Notes: generated by a model not told the origin, from the sequence alone. Counted from the first letter of the stretch, positions 7,782 through 15,820 are shown. The stretch: DNA of 19,843 nt from Kouleothrix aurantiaca (GCA_001399705.1 LJCR01000012.1:1-19843); one strand, 5' to 3'. Made by a program: numbers and translations.

Positions 7782-9120
7782 CAGGGCCAACGCATTATGA
7801 ATAGGTATCAAATGTTGCCTTTTCTGCTATGCTCTTTCAATGCCTGGGAAGAGACGTATTTTGATTGGTAATGATGTTTGTCGCGCCTTTGTGCATACTA
7901 TCGAGGCGCCTGCTACTGAGTGGCTGATGCTACAATCACATCCTTGAGATGTTTCCAGCAGCAGGAGGTGTATAGTGGAACAATCGACCTCGCTTTCTCG
8001 CCATTTCGCCGATGTGCCTGACCCGCGTATCGACCGCTGCAAACACCACAAACTCATCGATATCATATCAATTGCCATTTGCGCAGTCTTGAGCAGTGCC
8101 GATGGCTGGACCGATATCGAAGCTTATGGTCACGCCAAGCGCACCTTTTTGCAGCAGTTTCTGGAATTACCCTGCGGCATTCCGTCCCACGACACCTTCG
8201 CTCGCGTCTTTGCTCGCCTCAATCCAACCGCCTTTCAGAACGCCTTTCTCGCTTGGGTCGACACCATTCGCGCCAAACTGCCCGGCGATGTGATTGCCAT
8301 CGACGGCAAAACCGAACGCCGCACCCACGACCGCGCGATTGCTCTGTCGCCACTGCACCTTGTCAGCGCATTTTCGGCGGCCAATCACCTCGTTCTGGGT
8401 CAGGTTCGCGTCGACAGCAAATCGAATGAAATCACCGCCATCCCACTGCTGCTCTCGCTGCTCGACATCAGCGATTGCATCGTCACAATTGATGCAATGG
8501 GCTGCCAGGTGGCGATTGCCGAGCAAATTGTGGCGCAAGGTGGTGACTATGTGCTCGCCTGCAAAGGCAATCAGCCACAGTTGATGCGCGACGTTGAACG
8601 CATCTTTGCCGAGCCAATCGAGGAAGACCACCTCGATCGCTGCATCATCACGAATGATGGCCACGGACGGCAGGAACGGCGCGAGTATCGCAGTTGCGAC
8701 CAGGTAAAAGATATCGTCGACTATACGCGCTGGCCACACCTCCGCTCAGTTGTAATGGTGCATTCCACACGAACGAGCGACGGAATAACGAGTGAGGAAA
8801 CGCGCTACTACATCTCAAGTTTGCCACTCGGGGCCGAGCGGATCGCTGATGCGATTCGGCAGCACTGGGGGATTGAAAACCGCGTGCATTGGGTGCTGGA
8901 CGTGGTGTTTGCGGCGGATGACAGCCGAGCGCGTATCGGCAACTCAGCGCATAATCTGGCGATCATTCGGCAACTCGTGCTGAACGTACTCCGTCAAGAG
9001 ACGACGTTGAAGACGAGTGTACGTCAGAAGCGGTTGCGTGCGACCTGGGATGATGCCTATGCTCTGAAAGTGCTTCAGGTCGAACCCGTTGACTAGAACG
9101 TTTGTAATGCGTTGGCCCTG
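7782..9120 (+). mobile_element. Complete ISAs1-family insertion sequence
   Basis: The element is 1339 bp. Its ends are inverted repeats starting CAGGGCCAACGCATTA (7782-7797 and the reverse complement 9105-9120), 16 of 16 bases identical. It is flanked by a perfect 10-bp target duplication and contains one intact transposase gene. It sits in the coding sequence of the cassette 11 gene. Exact ends, intact duplication and an intact transposase point to a fairly recent insertion. Confidence 0.95.
7975..9096 (+). CDS. ISAs1-family transposase, 373 aa
   Basis: A full-length DDE transposase, near the usual length for this family. Residues 8-95 are the N-terminal ISAs1-associated domain (HFADVPDPR, then HHKLIDIISIAICAVL, then PSHDTFARVFARL). 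The catalytic domain follows: D110 in VIAIDGKT, D173 in VTIDAMGCQ with the downstream YVLACKGNQ, and E301 in HWGIENRVHWVLDVVF, then the family-typical DDSRARIGNSAHNLAIIRQL. The start is GTG at 7975 with AGGAGG 6 nt upstream. It catalyses excision and insertion of the element. Stop to right inverted repeat is less than 10 bp. No frameshift or missing catalytic residue is visible, so it is probably active. Confidence 0.97.
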   Translation: MEQSTSLSRHFADVPDPRIDRCKHHKLIDIISIAICAVLSSADGWTDIEAYGHAKRTFLQQFLELPCGIPSHDTFARVFARLNPTAFQNAFLAWVDTIRAKLPGDVIAIDGKTERRTHDRAIALSPLHLVSAFSAANHLVLGQVRVDSKSNEITAIPLLLSLLDISDCIVTIDAMGCQVAIAEQIVAQGGDYVLACKGNQPQLMRDVERIFAEPIEEDHLDRCIITNDGHGRQERREYRSCDQVKDIVDYTRWPHLRSVVMVHSTRTSDGITSEETRYYISSLPLGAERIADAIRQHWGIENRVHWVLDVVFAADDSRARIGNSAHNLAIIRQLVLNVLRQETTLKTSVRQKRLRATWDDAYALKVLQVEPVD

Positions 9121-9130
9121 GCATGCTTGC
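9121..9130. repeat. Target site duplication, right copy
   Basis: GCATGCTTGC, exact copy of 7772-7781, adjoining the right end of the IS. Confidence 0.9.
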
Positions 9131-9235
9131 TCGATTGGTGACGATTACGAGGTGCGCGTTGAGATGAGCGACCGCCTGCTCAATCGCTGGTTGGATGGTC
9201 AATGTATCGGTGACCCAAACGACCTCTATTGTCAT
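9121..9235 (-). pseudogene. 5' part of IS-interrupted gene (cassette 11)
   Basis: The N-terminal 35 codons plus the target copy of the gene whose rest lies at 7509-7781. The ATG at 9235 has GAGG 6 nt upstream, a normal start; a GTG 12 nt further upstream is a less likely alternative. Translation from here would run into the IS and end there. It carries the first strand (IEVVWVTD) and first helix (QPAIEQAVAHL) of the possible receiver-like fold. Confidence 0.8.
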
Positions 9236-9401
9236 GGTATGCCTCACGCTCGTGATGCAGCCAAAACGTCAGGATTGGTACTCTGGCTCAGTACTGATTG
9301 ATGAGTGAACAGGAACAGCGGTCATAGCCGTTTTAGCACCATTGTGAAGAGAAGTATATATCAGTCCGAGTGATGGTGGGACTGAGACAACTTCGAAAGC
9401 G

Positions 9402-9529
9402 GCCCAACGGGTTGCGCTTTAGCGGCGCCGCGCTGATAAATGGCAACTACAGTATAGCAGATACAAGCACTGAAAAACGCACGATCTTGCTCGACGCGAA
9501 GCGGCGTCCGCTGCAAGCGCGTGTTGGGC
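9402..9529 (-). repeat. attC site 12 (type A)
   Basis: GCCCAAC at 9402-9408 and GTTGGGC at 9523-9529. Its interior has TATACT in place of TACAAT behind the TGC on the minus strand, so the -10-like character is kept although the bases differ. Confidence 0.92.
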
Positions 9530-9685
9530 CGTAGATGTGTTACGATGTTTTAAAGATTTAGCAAGAATTCTCATCTTATTATGAAAACGAATCTATTTTG
9601 ATCGGAACTGGAAAGGATCTGGAAAAATGCAGAGATGATACAATCGCGTTCTAGGATGATTTAGCCTTGCAGAGGAAGAATAGCC

Positions 9686-10321
9686 ATGACTCTAACAATA
9701 GATAACAAATGCGGGTTTTACAAGCGGGGCGGCCATACTGTTAAAGAGTGGATTTTCTTTGGAAAAGATCAGTATATTCCTGAAAATTTTACGTTTGAAG
9801 TTATATATCGTAATCAGGAACATAGTTCAAGTAAACTATCCAGAAGTGAGTACGAACTACTTAGCAAAAAGCAGAAGCATACACCTGTGTATTTACTCAC
9901 TGTCGGTCAGCGTAATTACTGGTGGTTCTGTGATGAGTTTTATTTCACCACTGATCATTTTCGTGATCCCTTAGTAATTAAGGGGTTGCTACTCGAGAAG
10001 GAAGAGCGATTACGCCGTAAGGAGGAAAGAGCGCGAGCCAAAGCTACAGGAGGTGTACCTCCACGGTCAAAATCTAAACCAAAACCTGATAATGGAAAGA
10101 AAGATGTTCCAAGCGATGAAGCTGTTTCACCTTACACTGTTCTTGAGATTTCACAAAATGCGACTTTTGATGAGATTAAGAAAGCATATCGTAAAAAGAT
10201 AGCTGAGTATCACCCAGATAAGGTTGCAGCATTAGGCCCTGAACTAAGAAAATTGGCTGAAGAAATGACTAAAAAGATAAATATTGCTTTCGCTGAAATT
10301 GAGAAAATACACGGGTACTAA
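9686..10321 (+). CDS. J-domain protein, 211 aa (cassette 12)
   Basis: A 211-aa protein with a C-terminal J-domain at about residues 148-211: SPYTVLEISQNATFDEIKKA, then YRKKIAEYHPDKVAAL, with the HPD signature at 176-178, and a last helix ending KINIAFAEIEKIHGY. J-domains stimulate Hsp70 ATPase activity and recruit Hsp70 to a client. The N-terminal 105 residues (including NYWWFCDEFYFTTDHF) are unknown to me and may bind the client. A charged linker rich in Lys, Arg and Glu (112-147) joins them. The ATG at 9686 has GAGGA about 9 nt upstream. The gene reads on the plus strand, against the array, and is more AT-rich than its neighbours, which suggests a different origin. Its stop is only 20 bp from attC 13. 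Confidence 0.9.
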   Translation: MTLTIDNKCGFYKRGGHTVKEWIFFGKDQYIPENFTFEVIYRNQEHSSSKLSRSEYELLSKKQKHTPVYLLTVGQRNYWWFCDEFYFTTDHFRDPLVIKGLLLEKEERLRRKEERARAKATGGVPPRSKSKPKPDNGKKDVPSDEAVSPYTVLEISQNATFDEIKKAYRKKIAEYHPDKVAALGPELRKLAEEMTKKINIAFAEIEKIHGY

Positions 10322-10341
10322 AGGTGTTGGGGAGAATTACG

Positions 10342-10469
10342 GCCCAACGGGTTGCGCTTTAGCGGCGCCGCCCCAGTAAATGGCAAGCACATTGTAGCAG
10401 ATACTGGCGCTGAAAAAGGCACGATCTTGCTCGACGCGAAGCGGCGTCCGCTGCAAGCGCGTGTTGGGC
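10342..10469 (-). repeat. attC site 13 (type A)
   Basis: GCCCAAC at 10342-10348 and GTTGGGC at 10463-10469. It belongs to non-coding cassette 13. Confidence 0.92.
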
Positions 10470-10854
10470 GAGAGCACTGATAGAAAGCCAAACTGAAGCA
10501 TGAGCCACCAGTGTTGAAGCGATATGAGCAGCTGCGCTCGGCGGAACCACGCTGACCGGAACCACATTCAGCACAACGGGCGCTCGCACCACGCAGGGTT
10601 GAGATCACGCGACCTGGAACCACGTGGCATAACGAGCATTCGAATCACGCTGGTGTGTACCAGGCATTGAACAGAACCACGTCAGCACAACGAGCACTTG
10701 TACCACGCAGGGTTGAGAAAACACTGACTGGAATCACGCGGCACAACGAGCCTTCATCCCACGTTCGATTCGTTCCTTCGAGCAGCACAGCTTCCTTATG
10801 CCAAAAAGACAGAAAGTGAACTATGAGATCGAGACAACCTGCGAAATGAGACGC
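10470..10854 (-). other. Non-coding cassette 13, ~57-bp repeat family
   Basis: A 385-bp body with three ~57-bp units and a partial terminal unit. The middle unit again has a deviating second half (ATCACGCTGGTGTGTACCAG). It ends with the conserved CTTATGCCAAAAAGACAGAA segment just before attC 14. No gene called. Confidence 0.75.
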
Positions 10855-10979
10855 GCCCAACGGGTTTGCCGTTTAGCGGCGCGCTGTTGGGAGCGAAAGA
10901 AAACTCTGTACGAAATGATCTTCTAAAAAAGCCCCGATCTCGTAGCGCAAAGCGCGTCCGCTGCAACGGCGGGTTGGGC
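10855..10979 (-). repeat. attC site 14 (divergent type)
   Basis: GCCCAAC at 10855-10861 and GTTGGGC at 10973-10979. Arms differ from type A (GCCGTTTAGCGGCGCGCT and AGCGCGTCCGCTGCAACGGC) but have changed on both sides so that they still pair, with the same extra bases in the right arm. The central part is unlike the other sites. Confidence 0.88.
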
Positions 10980-11365
10980 GCGAGCTTTGATAAATGGCCG
11001 AGTTGAGGCATACGCCAATTACCTTGACGCGACACGAGCAGCTGCGCTTACCTGAACCACGTTGACCGGTATTACGCCGGCACAACGAGCCTTCGTACCA
11101 CGCAGGGTTGCGAAAACCTTGAACGGAACCACGCAGCATAACGAGCTTTCGTACCACCGTGAAGTGTGCGAGATTTTGAAAGGAACCACTTCCAGCACAA
11201 CGAGCGCTCGCACCACGCAGGGTTGAGAAAACGCTGACTGGAACCACGTGGCACAACGGGCGCTCATCCCACGTTCGATTCGTTCCTTCGGAGTTGCACT
11301 GCGTTCTTCTGCCAAAAAGACAGAAAGCGCCGTTCGAGATCGAGACAACCTGCGAAACGAGACGC
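10980..11365 (-). other. Non-coding cassette 14, near copy of cassette 8
   Basis: A 386-bp body that matches cassette 8 almost base for base from GAGCAGCTGCGCTTACC to the partial terminal unit; only scattered substitutions are seen. The two cassettes nevertheless have different attC sites (divergent type here, type A there). No gene called. Confidence 0.75.
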
Positions 11366-11494
11366 GCCCAACGGGTTGCGCTTTAGCGGCGCCGCCACTG
11401 ATAAATGGCAACCACATTGTAGCAGATACTGACGCTGACAAACTCACGATCTCGCTCGACGCGAAGCGGTGTCCGCTGCAAGCGCGTGTTGGGC
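11366..11494 (-). repeat. attC site 15 (type A)
   Basis: GCCCAAC at 11366-11372 and GTTGGGC at 11488-11494, type A arms with one substitution (GCGGTGTCC). It closes cassette 15. Confidence 0.92.
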
Positions 11495-11525
11495 ACTGCT
11501 ACGGTTTTGCTTTTGTGTGTAATTG

Positions 11526-12065
11526 TTACGAGGCGAACCATACTACCAGCCGGACAGAAGTATCGCCAAATCGCTTTGCTAACACGGCACTGAGTTGAAA
11601 GATCGCTTGCCAATCGGGATCATCGGCAATGAGATCACCTCGTTTTGGGTGCATTGTCCAATATTCGTGCTCATCCTCATGCCACTGATGATTGACACGT
11701 TCTGGGTCAAATGAAACTGTTCGACGCATCTGGATTGAAGTCCCTGTTGGACTGAGAAAGCGCTCAAAGAGAAACAGCCCACTGCCCAATTCGTCAGGAT
11801 TAGCGGCTTGGATTTCACTCCATCGTATCCAAGTATGGCCCCAATAGTCATTTACCTCCGAGGCATCTTGGCGCACGATATCGGAGACATCATCGGGCAG
11901 ATCACGAGCCGGTGCGAGTGCTGGAAACAGCTCGCTTCGGACACCAAATAACGCCCCGAAGATCTCATAGTTCCGGTTACCAAGCAAAAGGAGGTTCACC
12001 GTTGCATGCCATTGCTCTGTATATTCATTCCATACTTCGATCCAGCCGTGGATATCTGTCCCCAT
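11526..12065 (-). CDS. Conserved hypothetical protein, 179 aa (cassette 15)
   Basis: A 179-aa soluble protein that starts MGTDIHGWIEVWNEYTEQW and continues with LLLLGNRNYEIFGALFGVRS and APARDLPDDVS. This pattern (DIHGWxE near the N-terminus, then RNYxxFxxLxGVR, then RxLPxDxS) recalls a widespread hypothetical family in phages and bacteria whose function I do not know. The C-terminal part has an aromatic- and His-rich stretch (HQWHEDEHEYWTMHP). The frame is open upstream into attC 16, but the ATG at 12065 fits the family start. Only a weak ribosome binding site (GCGAG) is visible. About 65 bp lie between it and attC 16. Confidence 0.82.
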   Translation of the reverse strand: MGTDIHGWIEVWNEYTEQWHATVNLLLLGNRNYEIFGALFGVRSELFPALAPARDLPDDVSDIVRQDASEVNDYWGHTWIRWSEIQAANPDELGSGLFLFERFLSPTGTSIQMRRTVSFDPERVNHQWHEDEHEYWTMHPKRGDLIADDPDWQAIFQLSAVLAKRFGDTSVRLVVWFAS

Positions 12066-12131
12066 GATACTACTCGCTTGAGCGGTTGAATGAGTTGCTC
12101 TCGAAATTAAGAAAGAGGTCGATGAGCAAGT

Positions 12132-12260
12132 GCCCAACGGGTTGCGCTTTAGCGGCGCCGCCACTGATAAATGGCAATCACAGTATAGCAGATACCGACG
12201 CTGAAAAACGCACGATCTTGCTTGACGCGAAGCGGCGTCCGCTGCAAGCGCGTGTTGGGC
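12132..12260 (-). repeat. attC site 16 (type A)
   Basis: GCCCAAC at 12132-12138 and GTTGGGC at 12254-12260. As in attC 12, the interior minus-strand motif is TGCTATACT instead of TGCTACAAT. Confidence 0.92.
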
Positions 12261-12293
12261 GGCTTTTGGCGACTCGTGTCGGAGTTGCATTTG

Positions 12294-13034
12294 TCATAAT
12301 TCCTTCGAAGCAGATTGTTGTGGAGGTGCTTCCTGTACGCCAACCACGCCTTGTACGATTCTCAGAAAGATACGCATATTCGGTAAATGGAACACCGGAA
12401 TAATGTCCCACGGCACTTTCTGCCCGCGTCGATAGACATACAATTGGCCGAATTTCAGGCGGACATGATCCACCTCACTCCATAACAGGCGATGCTCGTT
12501 ATGCCATAGGGTTTCTTGATCGACCGCATAGTCGCCGAAAGAAATAACCTGCGCATTATGGAAGCGCGCGGCGATGCTTGGCGTGCGGTAGTGTGCGACA
12601 TACTCCTGCACAAGTGCGCCTAACTCGGAATATTCATGGAGCTGATCATCTATGCTCATCTGCTGCCCATTCTGATGCTGCACGACATAGCGATTGGTTT
12701 TGCTTGTCCGAGTTGATACACTGGTGAATGTTACTGCATCAATCTCTTCCCAAGACCAATTTACCGCCAAGTTGCCATCAGTATAGAAGAAGCCATCTTT
12801 ACTGACAATTGCGCGCTTCTTTCGGTGGAGGAGACCAAAGGCACCAATAAAGAGACCAAATGGCAGCACAATCATGCCGACAATGCCAAGCACAATCGTT
12901 GCTCCACGAGCTTGACATGCAAGTACGATGAAGAGAAGTGCAATCACGCTCAGGAGTGTTCCACCGCGCAAATTGAACGAGCGTGGCCGGTATACTTTCG
13001 GAAGGGTAGGAGCGGAGGGTTGAGGTTGTTCCAT
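12294..13034 (-). CDS. DUF6585-like membrane protein, 246 aa (cassette 16)
   Basis: A 246-aa protein. After a Pro-rich, positively charged N-terminus (1-24), two membrane helices follow at about 26-42 (LLSVIALLFIVLACQ) and 46-69. The rest is cytoplasmic: RAIVSKDGFFYTDGNLAVNW, then SWEEIDAVTFTSV, and a second similar half with LLWSEVDHVRLKFGQLYVYR and VPWDIIPVFHLPN. Two W-x-E/D-I/V motifs followed by strands suggest two PH-like units, as in the DUF6585 family that I know mainly from Chloroflexota and relatives. Function unknown. Start uncertain: ATG at 13034 is chosen; a TTG at 13046 is an alternative, and neither has a clear ribosome binding site. Confidence 0.75.
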   Translation of the reverse strand: MEQPQPSAPTLPKVYRPRSFNLRGGTLLSVIALLFIVLACQARGATIVLGIVGMIVLPFGLFIGAFGLLHRKKRAIVSKDGFFYTDGNLAVNWSWEEIDAVTFTSVSTRTSKTNRYVVQHQNGQQMSIDDQLHEYSELGALVQEYVAHYRTPSIAARFHNAQVISFGDYAVDQETLWHNEHRLLWSEVDHVRLKFGQLYVYRRGQKVPWDIIPVFHLPNMRIFLRIVQGVVGVQEAPPQQSASKEL

Positions 13035-13104
13035 AGGTGTTTTCAATGAAAATTACAGTAACGAGTGGCTACCGTAGAGTATTGTCGTGAGATGGCTTAT
13101 TGCC

Positions 13105-13207
13105 GCCCAACGGGTTGGCGTTCAGTTGCCGCAAGCGCGCTGCACAAGCTTCTCTCAAAAACAGCGATCTTGCGCGCGAAGCGGTCAACTGCAACGCCGT
13201 GTTAGCC
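13105..13207 (-). repeat. attC site 17 (type B)
   Basis: GCCCAAC at 13105-13111 and GTTAGCC at 13201-13207, matched by GGCTAAC at 14060. Arms as in the other type B sites. It is the closest relative of attC 10, including the bases after the right heptamer (GTTAGCCGGCGA in both). Confidence 0.92.
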
Positions 13208-13228
13208 GGCGATAAAGAGTAGTTGCGG

Positions 13229-13990
13229 TTATGGAACAACCTGATAAACGTGTAAATTTCGAAATTGCGCTGTTGCGAAGTAGTTATGCAAGCACAAAAA
13301 ACCTGGGCCTCCAAATGATCGATCTTCTCGTGTCGTGTGAAGCTCATCGTTTACCCAGATCGATATTCTGGAGGCCACAACATCTGTGCGCAGTTTGACC
13401 CAATTACCTTTTGCATTTAGAACAATTTGTTTGCCTTCTCCAGCAATAGTCTTTGTCTTGCGGAATACTTCAACTGTTCCTACTGAACGGAGGTATGTGA
13501 GGTAGCCAAAACCAATATGATCGAGGCCGACCGTAAACCCTCTTACCCGAAAACCGGCCCAACTAGATGGATCGTTGTTATCATCCAAAATTTGGATATC
13601 ACATTCCACGCTACAATCCTCTACTTCTGGCCCCAAGAGATACTTGAAATTTTCCTGGGGTACCCACGGCATTGAGAATGGGTGCTCGGTGAAATGAGAG
13701 AAAAGCAGCTTACGATCATAGAATATGATATCTTCAGGAGCAACTGTTATACGAGGTGTAGTGCTTGGGCTTGCCTCATCCCCAGGAAGATCTTCAAAAT
13801 CTATTTTCCAAGCACGTAGGGCGGCTTTAGCACCTTTGATACCTTCGCGCGCTTCATCAATATCGTGAAATACTTCTGGTCTTGCATTGGCGCTACCGAT
13901 TTTTGCAAGTTGAATCAGGCGAATTCGCAACGTGCTTCGGTGTGCTTTCAAAAGCTCCACCTGACATTGAATATCCTCAGAGGTAGGCAT
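13229..13990 (-). CDS. Helical-domain/LamG-like protein, 253 aa (cassette 17)
   Basis: A 253-aa protein of two parts. Residues 1-74 are the same helical domain as in the cassette 10 protein (IQCQVELLKAHRSTLRIRLI, then PEVFHDIDEAREGIKGAKAA, then LRAWKIDFEDLPGDEA). Residues 85-253 look like a concanavalin A-like (LamG, DUF1080-type) beta-sandwich: LLFSHF at its start, VECDIQIL, then GFRVRG, then GNWVKLRTDVVASRISIWVN and the typical last strand AQFRNLHVYQV. Such domains bind or process glycans, here probably only bind. No signal peptide, so it should be cytoplasmic. Start at ATG 13990, with a moderate GTGAG upstream. An extended -10 lies 34 nt upstream. Confidence 0.82.
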   Translation of the reverse strand: MPTSEDIQCQVELLKAHRSTLRIRLIQLAKIGSANARPEVFHDIDEAREGIKGAKAALRAWKIDFEDLPGDEASPSTTPRITVAPEDIIFYDRKLLFSHFTEHPFSMPWVPQENFKYLLGPEVEDCSVECDIQILDDNNDPSSWAGFRVRGFTVGLDHIGFGYLTYLRSVGTVEVFRKTKTIAGEGKQIVLNAKGNWVKLRTDVVASRISIWVNDELHTTREDRSFGGPGFLCLHNYFATAQFRNLHVYQVVP

Positions 13991-14023
13991 AAGAATGCTC
14001 ACTGGAGAGACATTACTGGGCAA

Positions 14024-14032
14024 ATTGTAACA
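14024..14032 (-). promoter_or_regulatory. Extended -10 promoter of cassette 17
   Basis: The minus strand reads TGTTACAAT, 34 nt upstream of the ATG at 13990, nearly the same motif and distance as in the related cassette 10. No clear -35. Confidence 0.45.
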
Positions 14033-14059
14033 TGGAATGAGAGTAGAAAGCAGAAAGCC

Positions 14060-14187
14060 GGCTAACGGGTTGCGCTTTAGCGGTGCCGCCCCAATAAATG
14101 GCAATCACATTGTAGCAGATACTGGCGCTGAAAAACGCCCGATCTCGCTCGACGCGAAGCGGCGTCCGCTGCAAGCGCGTGTTGGGT
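14060..14187 (-). repeat. attC site 18 (type A)
   Basis: GGCTAAC at 14060-14066 (end of cassette 17) and GTTGGGT at 14181-14187, the latter matched by ACCCAAC at 14823. Type A arms. Confidence 0.92.
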
Positions 14188-14227
14188 GGAGGCTCAATCC
14201 GGCTTTTCGGGATGCGATAATTAGCAT

Positions 14228-14746
14228 TTAGCTACGGTTTGACTTGCTATCGTTTTGACTGCGCGCTTCGTATTCTCGTACTTTTCGACGCAACTCGCCT
14301 CTCAGGATTCGCTCATTGTCCGCGACTTGTTGCCAGAGGTGATCTACTTTTGTGGAATCGGTTTCCCCCACCATTGCATCGAAGGCTGCCATAATGGCGC
14401 GTTTTGTCTGCTGTTCCAAGGCGCTGTCATTGCCACCAATACGCTTTTTCGGCTTACCTGGATCATACATAATCAGATGTTGTCGGAAATTCGCGCGTGC
14501 TTCGCTTAAAGAATAGGCGCCGTTTGGTCCACCCCATACTTCGTGGGCATGTGGATCATCCTGACCGTCATCTTCCCAATTGCAGAGTTCACAAATATCG
14601 TAGCCACCGCGTTCGGGCAATGTCAAGTACCCACAACATGGACACGGATAGCGTAGACCTGGTTGTGGCGGCTTGAGAACGCTTTGTTCAATGCGATTAA
14701 CGTAGGTTTCAAACCATTGCCGACGCTGCTCAAGTTGATCGCTCAT
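14228..14746 (-). CDS. CPCC cysteine-rich protein, 172 aa (cassette 18)
   Basis: A 172-aa protein with a small metal-binding module at residues 32-90: YPCPCCGYLTL, then GGYDICELCNWEDDGQDD, then WGGPNGAYSLSEARANF. Cys 35, 37, 38, 52 and 55 are the likely zinc ligands. This is the Cys_rich_CPCC family, found in many bacteria and with unknown role. The C-terminal 80 residues are helical and charged and lie outside the family core. The ATG at 14746 has AGGA 8-9 nt upstream. It fills cassette 18; the stop is about 40 bp from attC 18. Confidence 0.9.
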   Translation of the reverse strand: MSDQLEQRRQWFETYVNRIEQSVLKPPQPGLRYPCPCCGYLTLPERGGYDICELCNWEDDGQDDPHAHEVWGGPNGAYSLSEARANFRQHLIMYDPGKPKKRIGGNDSALEQQTKRAIMAAFDAMVGETDSTKVDHLWQQVADNERILRGELRRKVREYEARSQNDSKSNRS

Positions 14747-14822
14747 ACAGATAATCCTATACAGGAGAGGTGAACGCTAGCTCGAATGATGAATGTCTTG
14801 TAGAGCAGGCTTTCTGGCCGCC

Positions 14823-14951
14823 ACCCAACGGGTTGCGCTTTAGCGGCGCCGCCACCGATACATGGCAATCACATTGTAGCAGAACTTGGCGCTGAAAAAC
14901 GTACGATCTCGCTCGACGCGAAGCGGCGTCCGCTGCAAGCGCGTGTTGGGT
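14823..14951 (-). repeat. attC site 19 (type A)
   Basis: ACCCAAC at 14823-14829 and GTTGGGT at 14945-14951, the latter matched by ACCCAAC at 15721. Type A arms. Confidence 0.92.
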
Positions 14952-15084
14952 GGTGGGATTATAACAGACGGTTGTGATATTCAGCATCTTCAATCGGCAT
15001 GCTGGCGTGCTTATGATCTATCATACCTATCACAGCTGAGTCTCGAAATTATTTCATTGACTGAATATGCGGGAGGAAAATCCA

Positions 15085-15630
15085 ATGATAGGCAAAACAC
15101 ATACGACAACCGAACAGGGCTACATTGGTAGTGCGGGCGTGGGCGGCCTGATCGGGACATTGCTTTTGGTAAGCGAATTGCTCCGTATGACATCAACGAT
15201 GCCAATAGGAGAACGAATCGAAGCTCGAGGATTTGGAATACCGTATGTAGGCGTCATTGGGTTTGGTGGAGGAGCGATACTGGGTGCTTTGATAGGAGCA
15301 GTGGCAGCAAAGATGAGTCGTGTCGCTGGTTGGCGTAAAGGGATGGGTCTCAGCATAGTATTTGGAATATTCGTAGGAGCAATTGGGATGGGATTAGCAG
15401 TGCTGAGCATACAAAGCTGGGGGTATAGAAGTGAACAAGTACCATTGCCACTATGGCCCATATTTCTGGCGTTATTGGGTGGAGCGTTGGCAGGAATAGT
15501 TGGTAGTTTCGCAGGCAGACGGCAGCATACGAGTACAACCTGTATCTGTGCGACCTGCGGAGGGTTTGTGCGGTGCGATGCTTTGGTCTGCAAGCATTGC
15601 CAAGCTCCATTCTATTCGAATACCGACTAA
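15085..15630 (+). CDS. Membrane protein with zinc-ribbon tail, 181 aa (cassette 19)
   Basis: A 181-aa membrane protein. Four Gly- and Ala-rich helices lie at about 13-33, 52-76 (VGVIGFGGGAILGALIGAVA), 87-110 and 122-144 (LWPIFLALLGGALAGIVGSF). The cytoplasmic-looking tail has Cys 153, 155, 158, 164, 169 and 172 (CICATCGGFVRCDALVCKHC), two CxxC knuckles as in a zinc ribbon. No family recognised. The ATG at 15085 is chosen over an in-frame ATG at 15067 because GGAGG lies 8 nt before it. The gene is on the plus strand, opposite to the array direction, and its stop is 90 bp from the far core site. Confidence 0.8.
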   Translation: MIGKTHTTTEQGYIGSAGVGGLIGTLLLVSELLRMTSTMPIGERIEARGFGIPYVGVIGFGGGAILGALIGAVAAKMSRVAGWRKGMGLSIVFGIFVGAIGMGLAVLSIQSWGYRSEQVPLPLWPIFLALLGGALAGIVGSFAGRRQHTSTTCICATCGGFVRCDALVCKHCQAPFYSNTD

Positions 15631-15720
15631 TCAATACACTTGCAAATAGAGTTAAAAACCATATTTATTATGCAAGATATTATACAACCGGCGGTGGTAG
15701 GCTGTGTAGGATGAAGGACC

Positions 15721-15820
15721 ACCCAACGGCCTGCGCATCAGCCGCCGCGAGCGCGAGTTGACCTTCTAAAATGCCAGCGATCTCGCGCGCGAAGCGGTCG
15801 GTTGCATGCGCGTGTTCGGC
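15721..15820 (-). repeat. attC site 20 (short divergent type)
   Basis: ACCCAAC at 15721-15727 and GTTCGGC at 15814-15820, matched by GCCGAAC at 16811. Arms GCGCATCAGCCGCCGC and GCGGTCGGTTGCATGCGC pair with two unpaired bases in the right arm and one wobble or mismatch region. The two heptamers differ from each other, as expected of a junction between two cassettes. Confidence 0.88.

Noticed and set aside
8167..8739. Long minus-strand frame inside the transposase gene
   Set aside because: It is the antisense shadow of the well-supported transposase coding sequence.
5505..11254. Identical 60-codon frames at 5505-5687 and 11072-11254
   Set aside because: They lie in the near-identical bodies of cassettes 8 and 14. 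The frame is not kept in cassettes 2, 13, 23 and 24, and the composition is that of translated repeats.
11526..12290. A 254-aa version of the cassette 15 protein starting inside attC 16
   Set aside because: The extra N-terminus is translated attC; the family-like start MGTDIHGW is at 12065.
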